64,000 bases of DNA from Undibacterium sp. GTDB taxonomy: Bacteria > Pseudomonadota > Gammaproteobacteria > Burkholderiales > Burkholderiaceae_D. This document shows positions 55,817 to 64,000 of the stretch, piece after piece. The stretch is taken from assembly GCA_030645915.1 (NCBI GenBank), contig JAUSNO010000009.1, forward strand, positions 1 through 64,000, given 5' to 3'. Position 1 is the stretch's first letter. Each line of letters begins with the position of its first letter. Below the pieces are notes generated by a model. The model saw only the letters and a list, made by a program, of their open reading frames with translations, searched no databases and was not told the origin of the DNA. The position numbers were made by a program, and so were the translations under genes.

Positions 55817-57676
55817 TTGAAAAATTTTTTCACCCGTATTGTAACCATAGTCGCGAAGTTCAAATGGATCTCGCCAATTCGCTGGATAACATCTGCCAGC
55901 CTCATCGTCATTTTATCGGGATGCGCGAATTTATCCTCGATTGCTGAGCACACCCCGGACGAAATGCAGCAGGCACATGAAGCCACAAAAAATGCGCTGG
56001 AGGCAGAGAAAGCGATCGAAGGCGGCGGCATGCCGCCGTCCGAAGACAAGTTGCCTTCAGTCGCGCTGACAGAAGAATTACTGTACAAATTACTGACCTC
56101 CGAAATCGCCTACCAGCGCGGCAATTGGCAAGCTGCCTATGTCACGATTCTGGGAGTGGCACAGCAAACCAGAGATCCCCGCCTGGCCAGACGGGCTGCG
56201 GAGATGGCGCTGTCGGCAAAGCAACCGGCCGAATCACTCTCGGCAATACGGCTCTGGCGTGAACTTGCACCGGAATCAAATGAGGCGAATCAGTACTATC
56301 TGGGCTTCATGATCATGAATAACAATCTGGCCGAGGTACAGCGCGTACTAAGTGAAAAACTGCAAAATTCGTCACCCAAGCAATATGGGGCGGTCATGTT
56401 GCAGGCGCAACGCATGCTAGCTCGGGCACGCGACAAAAAGGCGGCATTTGACATCCTGGAAGAAATACTCGCGCCATATAAATCCACTGCGGAAGCGCAT
56501 CTGGCCATAGCGCAAGGTGCCTATGGTAACGGAGACAATATCCGCGCGATCGCCGAAGCAAAAATGGCGTTAAAGATCAAACCAGATTCACAATTGGCGA
56601 TCTTGACGATCGCCCAGGCATCGAAAAAATCCGATGCAGCCAAAGCGATGGATGCATTTTTAGAAGCGAACCCTACGGCCAGGGATGTGCGACTCGCCTA
56701 TGCCAGTATGCTGATCGAGTTAAAGCACCTGAATAAGGCGAAGAATGAGTTTGAGCTTCTGTTGCGCGATAAACCCAATGATGCGCCAACCATTTACACC
56801 TTAGGCGCAATTGCAATGGAAACGCATCAGTACAAAATTGCGGAAAAATATTTTTTAGCTTATCTCAGTATCCTGGAAGAAAACCCAGCTGAAGAGCGCG
56901 ACCCGACCGCCGCCTTGGTGAATCTGGCGCAAATCGCGCTGGAACAAAAAAACACGCCGGCGGCGATGGGATGGCTGGCCAAAGTTGAATCCTACGACGG
57001 CAAAAACCCCGTGTGGCTGAACGTACAGATCCGGCGCGCGCAATTGCTCGCGATCGACGGTAAATTGCCTGAGGCAAGGCAATTTTTACGCAACGTAAAA
57101 ACCGATAGCGAACCTGAGCAAATTCAATTGCTACAGGCTGAGACGCAGTTACTGAGAAGCGCCAAACAAGCGCAGGAGGCGATGGCAGTAATGGAAGAGG
57201 CGGTCAAACGCTTCCCCACTAGCCCCGATCTCTTGTATGACTATGCGATGCTGGCGGAATCGCAAAAAAAATTCGCCGAGATGGAAGCAACGCTCAAGCG
57301 CGTGATTGAACTGGCGCCGAATAGCCAGCATGCCTACAATGCACTAGGATATTCCTATGCAGAACGCAATATTCACCTCGACGAAGCCTTAACATTAATC
57401 GAGAAGGCGCTGCAATTGGCGCCAGATGACCCCTTCATCCTTGATAGCTTTGGATGGGTTAAATTCCGCCTTTCCAAACCAGAAGAAGCAGAGCAGGCAC
57501 TGCGTCGCGCCTATCAATTACGGCCCGACCCAGAAATCGCCATTCACCTCGGGGAGGTGCTTTGGTCTATCGATCAGAAAGAGGAAGCCAGACAGTTATG
57601 GCGCGATGCAAAAACCAAGGATCCGGAAAACGAAACGCTTAAAAAAACCTTATCGCGGCTCAATACCAGACTTTAA
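55817..57676 (+). CDS. TPR-repeat lipoprotein
   Basis: The 619-residue protein has a lipoprotein signal ending in ILSGC (Cys36) and then many tetratricopeptide repeats, seen as A...Y.LG.A...Q..Y..A patterns through about residue 600. It probably acts as an envelope scaffold. The TTG start at 55817 has an AGGA site 7 bases before it; no ATG is well placed. In betaproteobacteria this gene regularly precedes lolB and ispE, and it may be co-transcribed with them. Confidence 0.83.
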   Translation: MKNFFTRIVTIVAKFKWISPIRWITSASLIVILSGCANLSSIAEHTPDEMQQAHEATKNALEAEKAIEGGGMPPSEDKLPSVALTEELLYKLLTSEIAYQRGNWQAAYVTILGVAQQTRDPRLARRAAEMALSAKQPAESLSAIRLWRELAPESNEANQYYLGFMIMNNNLAEVQRVLSEKLQNSSPKQYGAVMLQAQRMLARARDKKAAFDILEEILAPYKSTAEAHLAIAQGAYGNGDNIRAIAEAKMALKIKPDSQLAILTIAQASKKSDAAKAMDAFLEANPTARDVRLAYASMLIELKHLNKAKNEFELLLRDKPNDAPTIYTLGAIAMETHQYKIAEKYFLAYLSILEENPAEERDPTAALVNLAQIALEQKNTPAAMGWLAKVESYDGKNPVWLNVQIRRAQLLAIDGKLPEARQFLRNVKTDSEPEQIQLLQAETQLLRSAKQAQEAMAVMEEAVKRFPTSPDLLYDYAMLAESQKKFAEMEATLKRVIELAPNSQHAYNALGYSYAERNIHLDEALTLIEKALQLAPDDPFILDSFGWVKFRLSKPEEAEQALRRAYQLRPDPEIAIHLGEVLWSIDQKEEARQLWRDAKTKDPENETLKKTLSRLNTRL

Positions 57677-57771
57677 ATCCGCTTACTTCAGCACGGCATA
57701 CGCCGGAGCAAGCAGATCAAAACCCAACACATACTCCTATCAGTATATGAACAAAACCTCATTTAGCGCAC

Positions 57772-58410
57772 ATGAATAAAGCGACTACGAAGAATTTTCA
57801 TGCATACTCCCGCTTTTTTTTATTTGGCATGACTTTGATCATCGGGGCAATCGCCTCGGGATGCACAACGCTTACCCCTGCCATCACGACCTCAGACACG
57901 TCGAGACATCCATACCAGGAAAAACTCTCCCTCAATGGCAGAATTCACATCCTGTATCAGCAAGATGGCAAAGAGCAAAGCCTGCCCGGCAATTTCGAGT
58001 GGCTGCAAAATGAAACCGACACCAACATCACCTTACTGTCCCAGCTAGGTCAGACCATCGCCAGCATCAACCAGAATGCCACCGGCGCCACCCTGCAACA
58101 AGCCAACCAGCCAACACGCACATCGCCTGATCTCGATACGCTACTCGGAGAAACTCTGGGCTGGCCCATGCCCATGCTAGGACTGAGAGATTGGCTGCAA
58201 GGCTACATCAAGAATCAAGAAGGTAAACGCATCGCCGTCCAGGCCAAAGAAAATCAGACATCGATAGCAGACGGCTGGCAGTTACGCTATGTAAGCTGGC
58301 AGGAAGACGCCGGCAAAACTCATCCCAGACGCATCGACCTGCGACGCTACACAGCTCAAGCTGGAGAAGTCACTTTACGCATCATCATCGATGAGTGGAA
58401 AGCGCCATGA
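57772..58410 (+). CDS. lolB: Outer-membrane lipoprotein insertion factor LolB
   Basis: The 212-residue lipoprotein has a lipobox ASGC (Cys31) and the LolB pattern: LSLNGRIHILYQQDGKEQSL, GNFEWLQNETDTNITLLSQL, PMLGLRDWLQGY and a basic C-terminal RRIDLRRY. It receives lipoproteins from LolA and inserts them into the outer membrane. Its stop overlaps the ispE start (ATGA). Confidence 0.85.
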   Translation: MNKATTKNFHAYSRFFLFGMTLIIGAIASGCTTLTPAITTSDTSRHPYQEKLSLNGRIHILYQQDGKEQSLPGNFEWLQNETDTNITLLSQLGQTIASINQNATGATLQQANQPTRTSPDLDTLLGETLGWPMPMLGLRDWLQGYIKNQEGKRIAVQAKENQTSIADGWQLRYVSWQEDAGKTHPRRIDLRRYTAQAGEVTLRIIIDEWKAP

Positions 58411-59261
58411 GCATTTCGCACCTGCATTGTTCGGCGCCGGCCAAACTGAACTTATTTCTTCATGTGACAGGGCGACGGGCAGATGGCTACCATTTGCTGC
58501 AAACCGCCTTCCAGCTCATCGATCGCAGCGACACGCTGGAAGTGCATAGCCGAGCCGATGGCGCAATTCGACGCACCAATACCATCATAGGCGTGGAAGA
58601 ACAAAACGATCTCATCATCCGCGCAGCCCGCTTGCTGCAAACGCACACCAAAAGCCGATTCGGCGCCGATCTCACGCTGCATAAGCTATTGCCGATGGGC
58701 GGCGGCTTGGGTGGCGGCTCATCCGACGCCGCCTCCACACTCATCGCGCTCAATCATCTATGGCAATGCGGACTGAATCGCAAGGAACTCATGGAATTGG
58801 GCTTGCAACTAGGTGCCGATGTACCCTTTTTTATCTTCGGGCGCAATGCATTTGCCGAAGGTATAGGCGAAAAATTGCAGGAGATAAAGACACCTGAAGA
58901 CTGGTTCGTCGTGATCGAACCCGGGGTGCAGGTTCCAACCCCGGCAATTTTTTCCGCAAAAGAGTTGACACGGGACACGAAACCCATCAGAATAACGGAC
59001 TTTTCCAGTACCACAAAAATGAACTGGAAAAACGATCTGCAGTCAGTTGCTTGCGCGTTGTACCCTGAAGTTAAAAAAGCCATCCATTGGCTAAAAACTT
59101 TTGGAGATGCAAAAATGACAGGGTCGGGAGCTTGTGTTTTTTGCGCATTTCCAGACGAGAATTCTGCTGAAAATGTACTGAGACAAGTGCCTGATAGTTG
59201 GATATCCTGGAAAGCGAAAGCGCTCAGCAAACACCCGATGGATCATCTGGTGCAGACGTAA
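58407..59261 (+). CDS. ispE: 4-diphosphocytidyl-2-C-methyl-D-erythritol kinase
   Basis: The 284-residue GHMP kinase phosphorylates CDP-ME in the MEP isoprenoid pathway. It has APAKLNLFLHVTGRRADGYH, the ATP loop LPMGGGLGGGSSDAASTLIA and GADVPFFIFGRNAFAEGIGE, with a C-terminal KMTGSGACVF. The ATG overlaps lolB. Confidence 0.95.
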   Translation: MSISHLHCSAPAKLNLFLHVTGRRADGYHLLQTAFQLIDRSDTLEVHSRADGAIRRTNTIIGVEEQNDLIIRAARLLQTHTKSRFGADLTLHKLLPMGGGLGGGSSDAASTLIALNHLWQCGLNRKELMELGLQLGADVPFFIFGRNAFAEGIGEKLQEIKTPEDWFVVIEPGVQVPTPAIFSAKELTRDTKPIRITDFSSTTKMNWKNDLQSVACALYPEVKKAIHWLKTFGDAKMTGSGACVFCAFPDENSAENVLRQVPDSWISWKAKALSKHPMDHLVQT

Positions 59262-59267
59262 AAAAAT

Positions 59268-59296
59268 TTGGTTTGATGCCAATTTAAAGCTAAAAT
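59268..59296 (+). promoter_or_regulatory. Promoter of the tRNA-Gln gene
   Basis: TTGGTT (59268-59273) and TAAAAT (59291-59296) are separated by 17 bases, about 38 bases before the mature tRNA. The fit to a sigma-70 promoter is fair. Confidence 0.5.
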
Positions 59297-59333
59297 AGCG
59301 GAAAATTGTAAGCATCAAACAACACAGTTGTGT

Positions 59334-59410
59334 AGGGGAGTCGCCAAGTTGGTTAAGGCACCGGATTTTGATTCCGGCATCCGAAGGTTCGAGTCCTTCC
59401 TCCCCTGCCA
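59334..59410 (+). tRNA. tRNA-Gln (anticodon UUG)
   Basis: The 77-base gene starts AGGGGAG and ends CTCCCCT-G-CCA, giving a 7-base acceptor stem and an encoded CCA. The D arm is GCCAAGTTGGTTAAGGC. The anticodon stem CCGGA/TCCGG holds the loop TTTTGAT with anticodon TTG. The T arm is GAAGG-TTCGAGT-CCTTC. It sits between ispE and prs, a common betaproteobacterial place. Confidence 0.97.
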
Positions 59411-59418
59411 TTATTACA

Positions 59419-59455
59419 AAGCCGCCGCATACAATATGATGCGGCGGCTTTTCAG
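59419..59455 (+). terminator. Rho-independent terminator after tRNA-Gln
   Basis: GCCGCCGCAT and ATGCGGCGGC form a 10-base GC-rich stem with an 8-base loop (59421-59448), followed by TTTT and a second T run. Confidence 0.85.
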
Positions 59456-59493
59456 TTTTTGCGCCCTTTAACTTTTAGTCAACAGGTGATCTC

Positions 59494-60450
59494 ATGGCAC
59501 ACGTACACGACAACATGATGGTCTTTACTGGCAATGCCAATCCTGCTCTGGCTGCAGGTGTAGCCAAACAGCTCGGCATACCGCTCGGCAAAGCGAACGT
59601 CTCCAAGTTCTCAGATGGCGAAGTCATGGTAGAGATCAACGAAAACGTTCGCGGTAAAGACGTCTTCGTGCTGCAATCCACTTGCGCCCCAACCAATGAC
59701 AACCTGATGGAAATCATGTTGATGGTAGATGCCCTTAAACGTGCATCTGCTGGCCGCATCACTGCCGCCATCCCATATTTTGGTTATGCCCGTCAAGATC
59801 GTCGCCCGCGTTCGGCACGTGTCGCAATTTCGGCCAAAGTCGTTGCCAATATGCTGGAAGAAGCTGGCGTAGGACGAGTGCTGATCATGGATTTGCATGC
59901 TGATCAGATTCAAGGTTTTTTTGACATTCCCGTGGATAATATCTACGCCTCGCCTATCCTGCTGGGCGATCTGGTTGCCAAAAATTACGATGACCTGTTG
60001 GTCGTTTCACCTGACGTTGGCGGCGTAGTTCGTGCCCGCGCACTGGCAAAACGCCTCGGTTGCGATTTGGCGATTATCGATAAGCGCCGTCCGAAAGCCA
60101 ATGTTTCAGAAGTCATGAACATCATTGGTGAAGTAGAAGGCCGCAATTGTGTGATCATGGATGACATGGTCGACACCGCCGGCACACTGACCAAGGCAGC
60201 TGAAGTGCTAAAAGCTCGCGGCGCCAAGAAAGTGCTTGCCTACTGTACGCATGCCGTCTTGTCTGGCCCGGCGATTGACCGCATTTCCAATTCACCGCTC
60301 GATGAGCTTGTCGTTACCGACACGATTCCATTGTCCGATGCAGCCAAGGCATGCAGCAAGATTCGTCAATTGTCTTGCGATAGCCTGTTGGCAGAAACTT
60401 TCCGCCGCATTACCAAGGGCGAATCGGTCATGTCCCTGTTCAGTGACTAA
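59494..60450 (+). CDS. prs: Ribose-phosphate pyrophosphokinase
   Basis: The 318-residue enzyme makes PRPP from ribose-5-phosphate and ATP. Marks are [40 protein letters not shown], the metal-binding [30 protein letters not shown] and the PRPP loop [13 protein letters not shown]. It is upstream of rplY. Confidence 0.97.
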   Translation: MAHVHDNMMVFTGNANPALAAGVAKQLGIPLGKANVSKFSDGEVMVEINENVRGKDVFVLQSTCAPTNDNLMEIMLMVDALKRASAGRITAAIPYFGYARQDRRPRSARVAISAKVVANMLEEAGVGRVLIMDLHADQIQGFFDIPVDNIYASPILLGDLVAKNYDDLLVVSPDVGGVVRARALAKRLGCDLAIIDKRRPKANVSEVMNIIGEVEGRNCVIMDDMVDTAGTLTKAAEVLKARGAKKVLAYCTHAVLSGPAIDRISNSPLDELVVTDTIPLSDAAKACSKIRQLSCDSLLAETFRRITKGESVMSLFSD

Positions 60451-60587
60451 GTTGATAGTTAAATGAGTTTTATGGTTCTGCTGGATGGTTAAAAACGGCA
60501 GAATTTTTCTGACTCTCCTGGTCGCGGGGGAATCAACACCGCAAAAACGAACATCCAGTTTGAATTTGCAATTTTTGGAGTAACAAA

Positions 60588-61175
60588 ATGAAAGTTATCG
60601 CATTTACACGCACATTACAGGGCACCGGAGCGAGCCGCCGCCTGCGTATCGCTGGTCAAACTCCTGGTATCATTTACGGTGGCACTGCTGCACCAGTATC
60701 GATTACCCTGGATCACAATGCTCTGTACCATGCATTGAAAAAAGAAGCCTTCCACTCCTCCATTTTGGATATGGATGTTGACGGCAAAGTAGAAAAAGTT
60801 TTGTTGCGCGACTTCCAAGTCCATGCGTACAAACAATTGGTTTTGCACGCTGATTTCCAACGCGTTGATCCAAACAAGAAAATCCACGTTAAAGTGCCTT
60901 TGCATTTTATCAACGCTGATGTTTCACCTGCGGTGAAATTGTCCGCTGCGGTCATTAGCCATGTTTTGGTTGATCTGGATGTAACTTGCTTGCCTGCTGA
61001 TTTGCCTGAATTCATCACGGTTGATCTGTCTGCTCTCGAAGCTGGCCAATCTATGCACGTTTCTGCCCTGACATTGCCTACAGGCGTTACTGCAGTTATC
61101 CACGGTGACGATGCAACTGTTGCTATCGCAGTGGTACCTCGCGGTGCAGTTGCTGCCGAAGAAACAGCCAAGTAA
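60588..61175 (+). CDS. rplY: 50S ribosomal protein L25 (CTC form)
   Basis: The 195-residue protein is the long bL25 form: an N-terminal 5S rRNA-binding domain ([40 protein letters not shown]) and a C-terminal TL5/CTC domain ending in an Ala/Glu-rich tail. A strong TTGGAG site precedes the ATG. It follows prs by 137 bases. Confidence 0.96.
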   Translation: MKVIAFTRTLQGTGASRRLRIAGQTPGIIYGGTAAPVSITLDHNALYHALKKEAFHSSILDMDVDGKVEKVLLRDFQVHAYKQLVLHADFQRVDPNKKIHVKVPLHFINADVSPAVKLSAAVISHVLVDLDVTCLPADLPEFITVDLSALEAGQSMHVSALTLPTGVTAVIHGDDATVAIAVVPRGAVAAEETAK

Positions 61176-61214
61176 TTACCAGGGAATTATCCGGTTCATT
61201 GAGTAATTCCTTGT

Positions 61215-61249
61215 AAAAAAGCCGCCCAGATTATTTGGGCGGCTTTTTT
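61215..61249. terminator. Bidirectional terminator after rplY
   Basis: AAAAAAGCCGCCCA and TGGGCGGCTTTTTT form a stem with a 7-base loop and T runs in both directions. It can end rplY on the plus strand and the TPR-GGDEF gene on the minus strand. Confidence 0.87.
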
Positions 61250-61273
61250 GTATTTGAGTACGGCCCTCTGATT

Positions 61274-62902
61274 TCAGGAACGCTCCACCCGATTGCGTCC
61301 ATTGCGCTTGGCACGGTACAAAGCGTCATCCGCTCTTATCATCAAAGACTTCAGCGTATCTCCCTCGTGATAGCTCGTCACGCCAAAACTCATCGTGATC
61401 CTCAGTCCTTTCGCAACATTTTCCCACGGATATTTTTCTACAATTTTACGGATACGATTGCAGGTCTCGATCAATCTCTCGTGCTTACAGTGATCCAACA
61501 CCAAGGCAAATTCTTCTCCGCCGATGCGTGCTGCCATATCGTTAGAACGTAAACAGGCGGCTAGCAAGACGCCTATCTGGCGCAGTACGTCGTCGCCAAT
61601 CAGATGAGAGAAATTGTCATTTACTTTCTTGAAAAAATCGATGTCGCACATGATGAAGGCAAAATCGATATTTGCCGCTGTCAAGCGCAGTGTCATAGAT
61701 TCATCTAAGGCCCTGCGGTTTGGCAAGCCAGTCAAAGGATCTTCATTTGCCTGCATTGCTAAAGAACGATTGAAATTTTCCAATTGGTCAACGCGATTTT
61801 TATGCGCCTCTACCTCTTTTTGCGCCCGCTCCAGATCCATCTTGGCTGCGTAAATTTGTGCACTGATCTGGGAACGATAATCCATCTGCTTCAGTACCAC
61901 CAAGTGATACTCCCGCATGCAATTAAGCGCAGTAGAAAAATCGCCTATGATTTCATTCGCATCACATAAATCCTTAAGCAAATCTGCCAGATGCGGGTAA
62001 TTTCCCAGTTGGGTTGCGGCCAGGTGGGTGGCGGTTAATTCATCGATGCCATCTTGTACCCGGCCCAAGCGAAATAACAGCGCCCCCAAACGCAGGTGGA
62101 TATCCAGCACTTCCTTGACAAATCCATGTCCCTGCAGGCGCTGCAAGGTGTCTTCGAGATGAGTAATCGCCTCGACGTAATTTCCTTTTTGCTCCATCGC
62201 ATGCGCCAATGTCTCGGCAGCCAAAAGCTCCAGCCGAATAAATCCATTTTGCCGCACCAGTTGCAATGATGTTCGCGCGTGCATGATTGCCTCATCGAGC
62301 AATTCTGTGCGGGACACGCCTGTTTCCTCGCGCAATGCCAAAAACCAGGATGTCAGTCCATCTGCCCAGTTATTCAAGGCATGTGCATGAAAACGCGTAT
62401 CATCAAGCGACGCAGCGCATAGAGCCGCTTCACGGCTCATCGCGACATGGCGCTCGTATTGCCGGGTATTTCCAAACACCAAACCTAAGGTCAATAAGAT
62501 TTTGGGGAGCTTACCGACCTCGTCTAGCTCGCGGGCCAGTTGCAAGGCTTTTTCGCCGTATTCCAACGAGGTATTGACCTCGCCAAACACCAGGAAAGTT
62601 CGTCCCAGGCCATGCAAGGCATCGACCTTGAGATCGGGGCGATGGGCATTTTCAGCCATATCCAGGGCAGCTTCGTAATTACGAATGGCCAACGGGTTAT
62701 GCAAAACAACATTGCAGGAACCTAAGCTGCTATACAGCGCGCTCAGCAGCGCAAAATCATTCAATGGCAGGGTGAGGAAAATCGCTTCATCCAGCAAGGC
62801 GACTGATGCACTGGGATCAAGCTCAATGGCAGTGGAAATTTTGCCGAGCAAAGCACTCAATCGAGGAAACTTGATTGCATCAACATCGAATATCGTAAAC
62901 AA
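61274..62902 (-). CDS. TPR-GGDEF diguanylate cyclase, cytoplasmic
   Basis: The 542-residue protein has no membrane helices. The N-terminal 330 residues are tetratricopeptide-like helices (YSSLGSCNVVLHNPLAIRNY, VDALHGLGRTFLVFGEVNTS), followed by a coiled coil (MDLERAQKEVEAHKNRVDQL) and a GGDEF domain with RIGGEEF preceded by the I-site RSND. It is likely an active, feedback-inhibited cyclase controlled by protein contacts through the TPR part. The start is TTG at 62902, supported by GAGG 7 bases before it. Confidence 0.85.
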   Translation of the reverse strand: MFTIFDVDAIKFPRLSALLGKISTAIELDPSASVALLDEAIFLTLPLNDFALLSALYSSLGSCNVVLHNPLAIRNYEAALDMAENAHRPDLKVDALHGLGRTFLVFGEVNTSLEYGEKALQLARELDEVGKLPKILLTLGLVFGNTRQYERHVAMSREAALCAASLDDTRFHAHALNNWADGLTSWFLALREETGVSRTELLDEAIMHARTSLQLVRQNGFIRLELLAAETLAHAMEQKGNYVEAITHLEDTLQRLQGHGFVKEVLDIHLRLGALLFRLGRVQDGIDELTATHLAATQLGNYPHLADLLKDLCDANEIIGDFSTALNCMREYHLVVLKQMDYRSQISAQIYAAKMDLERAQKEVEAHKNRVDQLENFNRSLAMQANEDPLTGLPNRRALDESMTLRLTAANIDFAFIMCDIDFFKKVNDNFSHLIGDDVLRQIGVLLAACLRSNDMAARIGGEEFALVLDHCKHERLIETCNRIRKIVEKYPWENVAKGLRITMSFGVTSYHEGDTLKSLMIRADDALYRAKRNGRNRVERS

Positions 62903-63089
62903 ACTAAGACCTCGCCAAGAAAAACAGATTTTGAAGCATTATAGTCACAATCTTGAACGAATCGCCTTGAGTAAATCACATTAATCGATGCAAAATTTTC
63001 ACTAAATGAACCTTTACCTGCATGAAACCCTACAATGACCGACGTGCCGAAAAAAGACTGCCTTCATGATCAAAACAGGAGAACCCGCC

Positions 63090-64000
63090 TTGCCTAAAAG
63101 TATGCGAATTTGCCTTTATCTCGCCTTGCCACTTTGTTTGAGTTTGCCAGCAAACGCCAGCCAGGCACAATCCGCCGCGCCAGTCATCAAATATGATACC
63201 AGCGACAACATCATCTACCCTGTGCAAGCCCGGCACGGCATGGTGGCGACGGAACAAAGATTGGCCAGCCAGGTCGGGCTCGACATCTTGAAGCGCGGCG
63301 GCAACGCAGTCGACGCCAGTGTCGCGGTTGGATTTGCGCTGGCGGTTGTCTTGCCGAATGCCGGAAACATCGGCGGTGGTGGCTTCATGATGATCCACGA
63401 CGCCAGGAGCGGCAAGGACGTGGCGCTCGATTTCCGTGAAATGGCGCCCTCTTCCGCCAGCCGGGATATGTATCTCGACAGCGCCGGCAAAGTCATCCCA
63501 CGACGCTCTACCTTCAGCCACCTCGCAGTGGGCGTACCAGGTACGGTTGCGGGCCTGACCCAGGCGTTAAGCAAATACGGCAGCATGACATTAAAAGATC
63601 TGCTTGCGCCGGCGATCAAGCTGGCCGAGCAAGGCTTTGAAGTCACGCCGCATCTTGCCGGGATGCTCGACGCCAGCCGGGATCACTTGGGGAAATGGCC
63701 CGCCAGCCGCGCGATTTTCTTCAAGGGTGACCGACCATTATTGGCAGGAGAAATCCTGGTACAAAAAGACCTGGCCAAGTCGCTGCGCCTGATCGCACAG
63801 CAAGGTCCGTCTGCTTTTTATGAAGGCGCGATTGCCCAGAAAATTGTCGCCGAAATGGCTGCGCACCAGGGCATCATGAGCAGTGCAGATCTCAAGAATT
63901 ACAAGGCGATCGAGCGCGAACCAGTCAAAGGCACTTATCGCGGCTACCAGGTCATGTCGATGCCACCGCCGAGTTCGGGCGGTGTACACATCATCCAGAT
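63090..64000 (+). CDS. ggt: Gamma-glutamyltransferase, N-terminal part
   Basis: The reading frame runs off the window after about 303 codons. It has a signal peptide (ICLYLALPLCLSLPANASQA) and the GGT large-subunit signature: VATEQRLASQVGLDILKRGG, NAVDASVAVGFALAVVLPNA, GNIGGGGFMMIHDA, LDFREMAPSSAS, SHLAVGVPGTVAGL and SMPPPSSGGVHIIQ. GGT transfers or hydrolyses gamma-glutamyl groups of glutathione in the periplasm. The autocatalytic Thr lies beyond the window. TTG at 63090 has AGGAG 8 bases before it; ATG at 63102 is the alternative but is too far from that site. Confidence 0.9.
   Translation, partial: MPKSMRICLYLALPLCLSLPANASQAQSAAPVIKYDTSDNIIYPVQARHGMVATEQRLASQVGLDILKRGGNAVDASVAVGFALAVVLPNAGNIGGGGFMMIHDARSGKDVALDFREMAPSSASRDMYLDSAGKVIPRRSTFSHLAVGVPGTVAGLTQALSKYGSMTLKDLLAPAIKLAEQGFEVTPHLAGMLDASRDHLGKWPASRAIFFKGDRPLLAGEILVQKDLAKSLRLIAQQGPSAFYEGAIAQKIVAEMAAHQGIMSSADLKNYKAIEREPVKGTYRGYQVMSMPPPSSGGVHIIQ

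Noticed and set aside
57747..57779. Ten-codon leader peptide MNKTSFSAHE overlapping the lolB start
   Set aside because: The frame ends across the lolB ATG, which would allow coupling, but no ribosome binding site precedes it and such short frames are common by chance.

Overview
The window looks like chromosome of a betaproteobacterium, most likely Burkholderiales of the Oxalobacteraceae type (Herminiimonas or Janthinobacterium relatives). The grounds are protein-level resemblance and gene order: hprK-rapZ next to ptsN, fmdB-DUF502-aspS-nudB, mutM-TPR-lolB-ispE-tRNA-Gln-prs-rplY, and ubiE-Tim44-ubiJ-ubiB. No database search was run, so the genus is inference. About 52 intact or partial protein genes, one tRNA, one complete insertion sequence, several dead mobile-element pieces and a dispersed hairpin repeat family are described.

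Layout. 1-4800 is a decayed accessory zone. It holds a 176-base hairpin element, a chalcone-isomerase-like exported protein, a RES-toxin remnant, a REP-associated tyrosine transposase (RAYT) gene broken by one amber codon, a gene fragment cut by that RAYT unit, an unrecognised lipoprotein, a run of orphan RAYT 3' tails, and remnants of IS4- and IS5-type transposases. 4839-12921 is a fatty-acid beta-oxidation cluster with its TetR regulator. 13101-19189 is housekeeping (hslR, clsB-like, ybhP-like, nudB, aspS, DUF502, fmdB). 19376-22480 pairs a membrane diguanylate cyclase with a TorT-like periplasmic binding protein. 22830-27758 is a compact pyroglutamate unit: pcp, a DUF969/DUF979 membrane pair and pxpBCA. 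27980-37611 carries ubiquinone genes (ubiJ, ubiB, ubiE) with a TPMT-like methyltransferase, a Tim44-like protein, DUF971, a HIT protein and a 1326-residue FAD/FeS dehydrogenase.

37904-46845 holds yqaA, ilvA, queF, pagP, a GGDEF-EAL protein, ptsN, hprK and rapZ. An IS30-family element (46926-47985) lies just after rapZ, inside the loop of a repeat hairpin. 48042-51474 is a NatAB-type ABC exporter with an exported peptidase-like hydrolase. 51629-55705 has mutY, a dynamin-like GTPase and mutM. 55817-61175 is the lolB-ispE-tRNA-Gln-prs-rplY block. The window ends in a TPR-GGDEF cyclase and the first third or more of a gamma-glutamyltransferase gene.

How genes work together. The beta-oxidation proteins cover every step from acyl-CoA to acetyl-CoA and sit behind one TetR gene. 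The pyroglutamate unit can release N-terminal pyroglutamate from peptides, possibly move it across the membrane, and hydrolyse it to glutamate. Three c-di-GMP enzymes with intact catalytic and inhibitory-site motifs occur in 64 kb, one of them apparently coupled to a periplasmic binding protein. The least expected signals are: (1) a 17-base motif shared, in the same orientation, upstream of the TetR gene, hslR and the chalcone-isomerase-like gene; (2) the REP-like hairpin family, with one member precisely split by IS30 so that the empty site can be rebuilt; (3) the RAYT unit with orphan tails.
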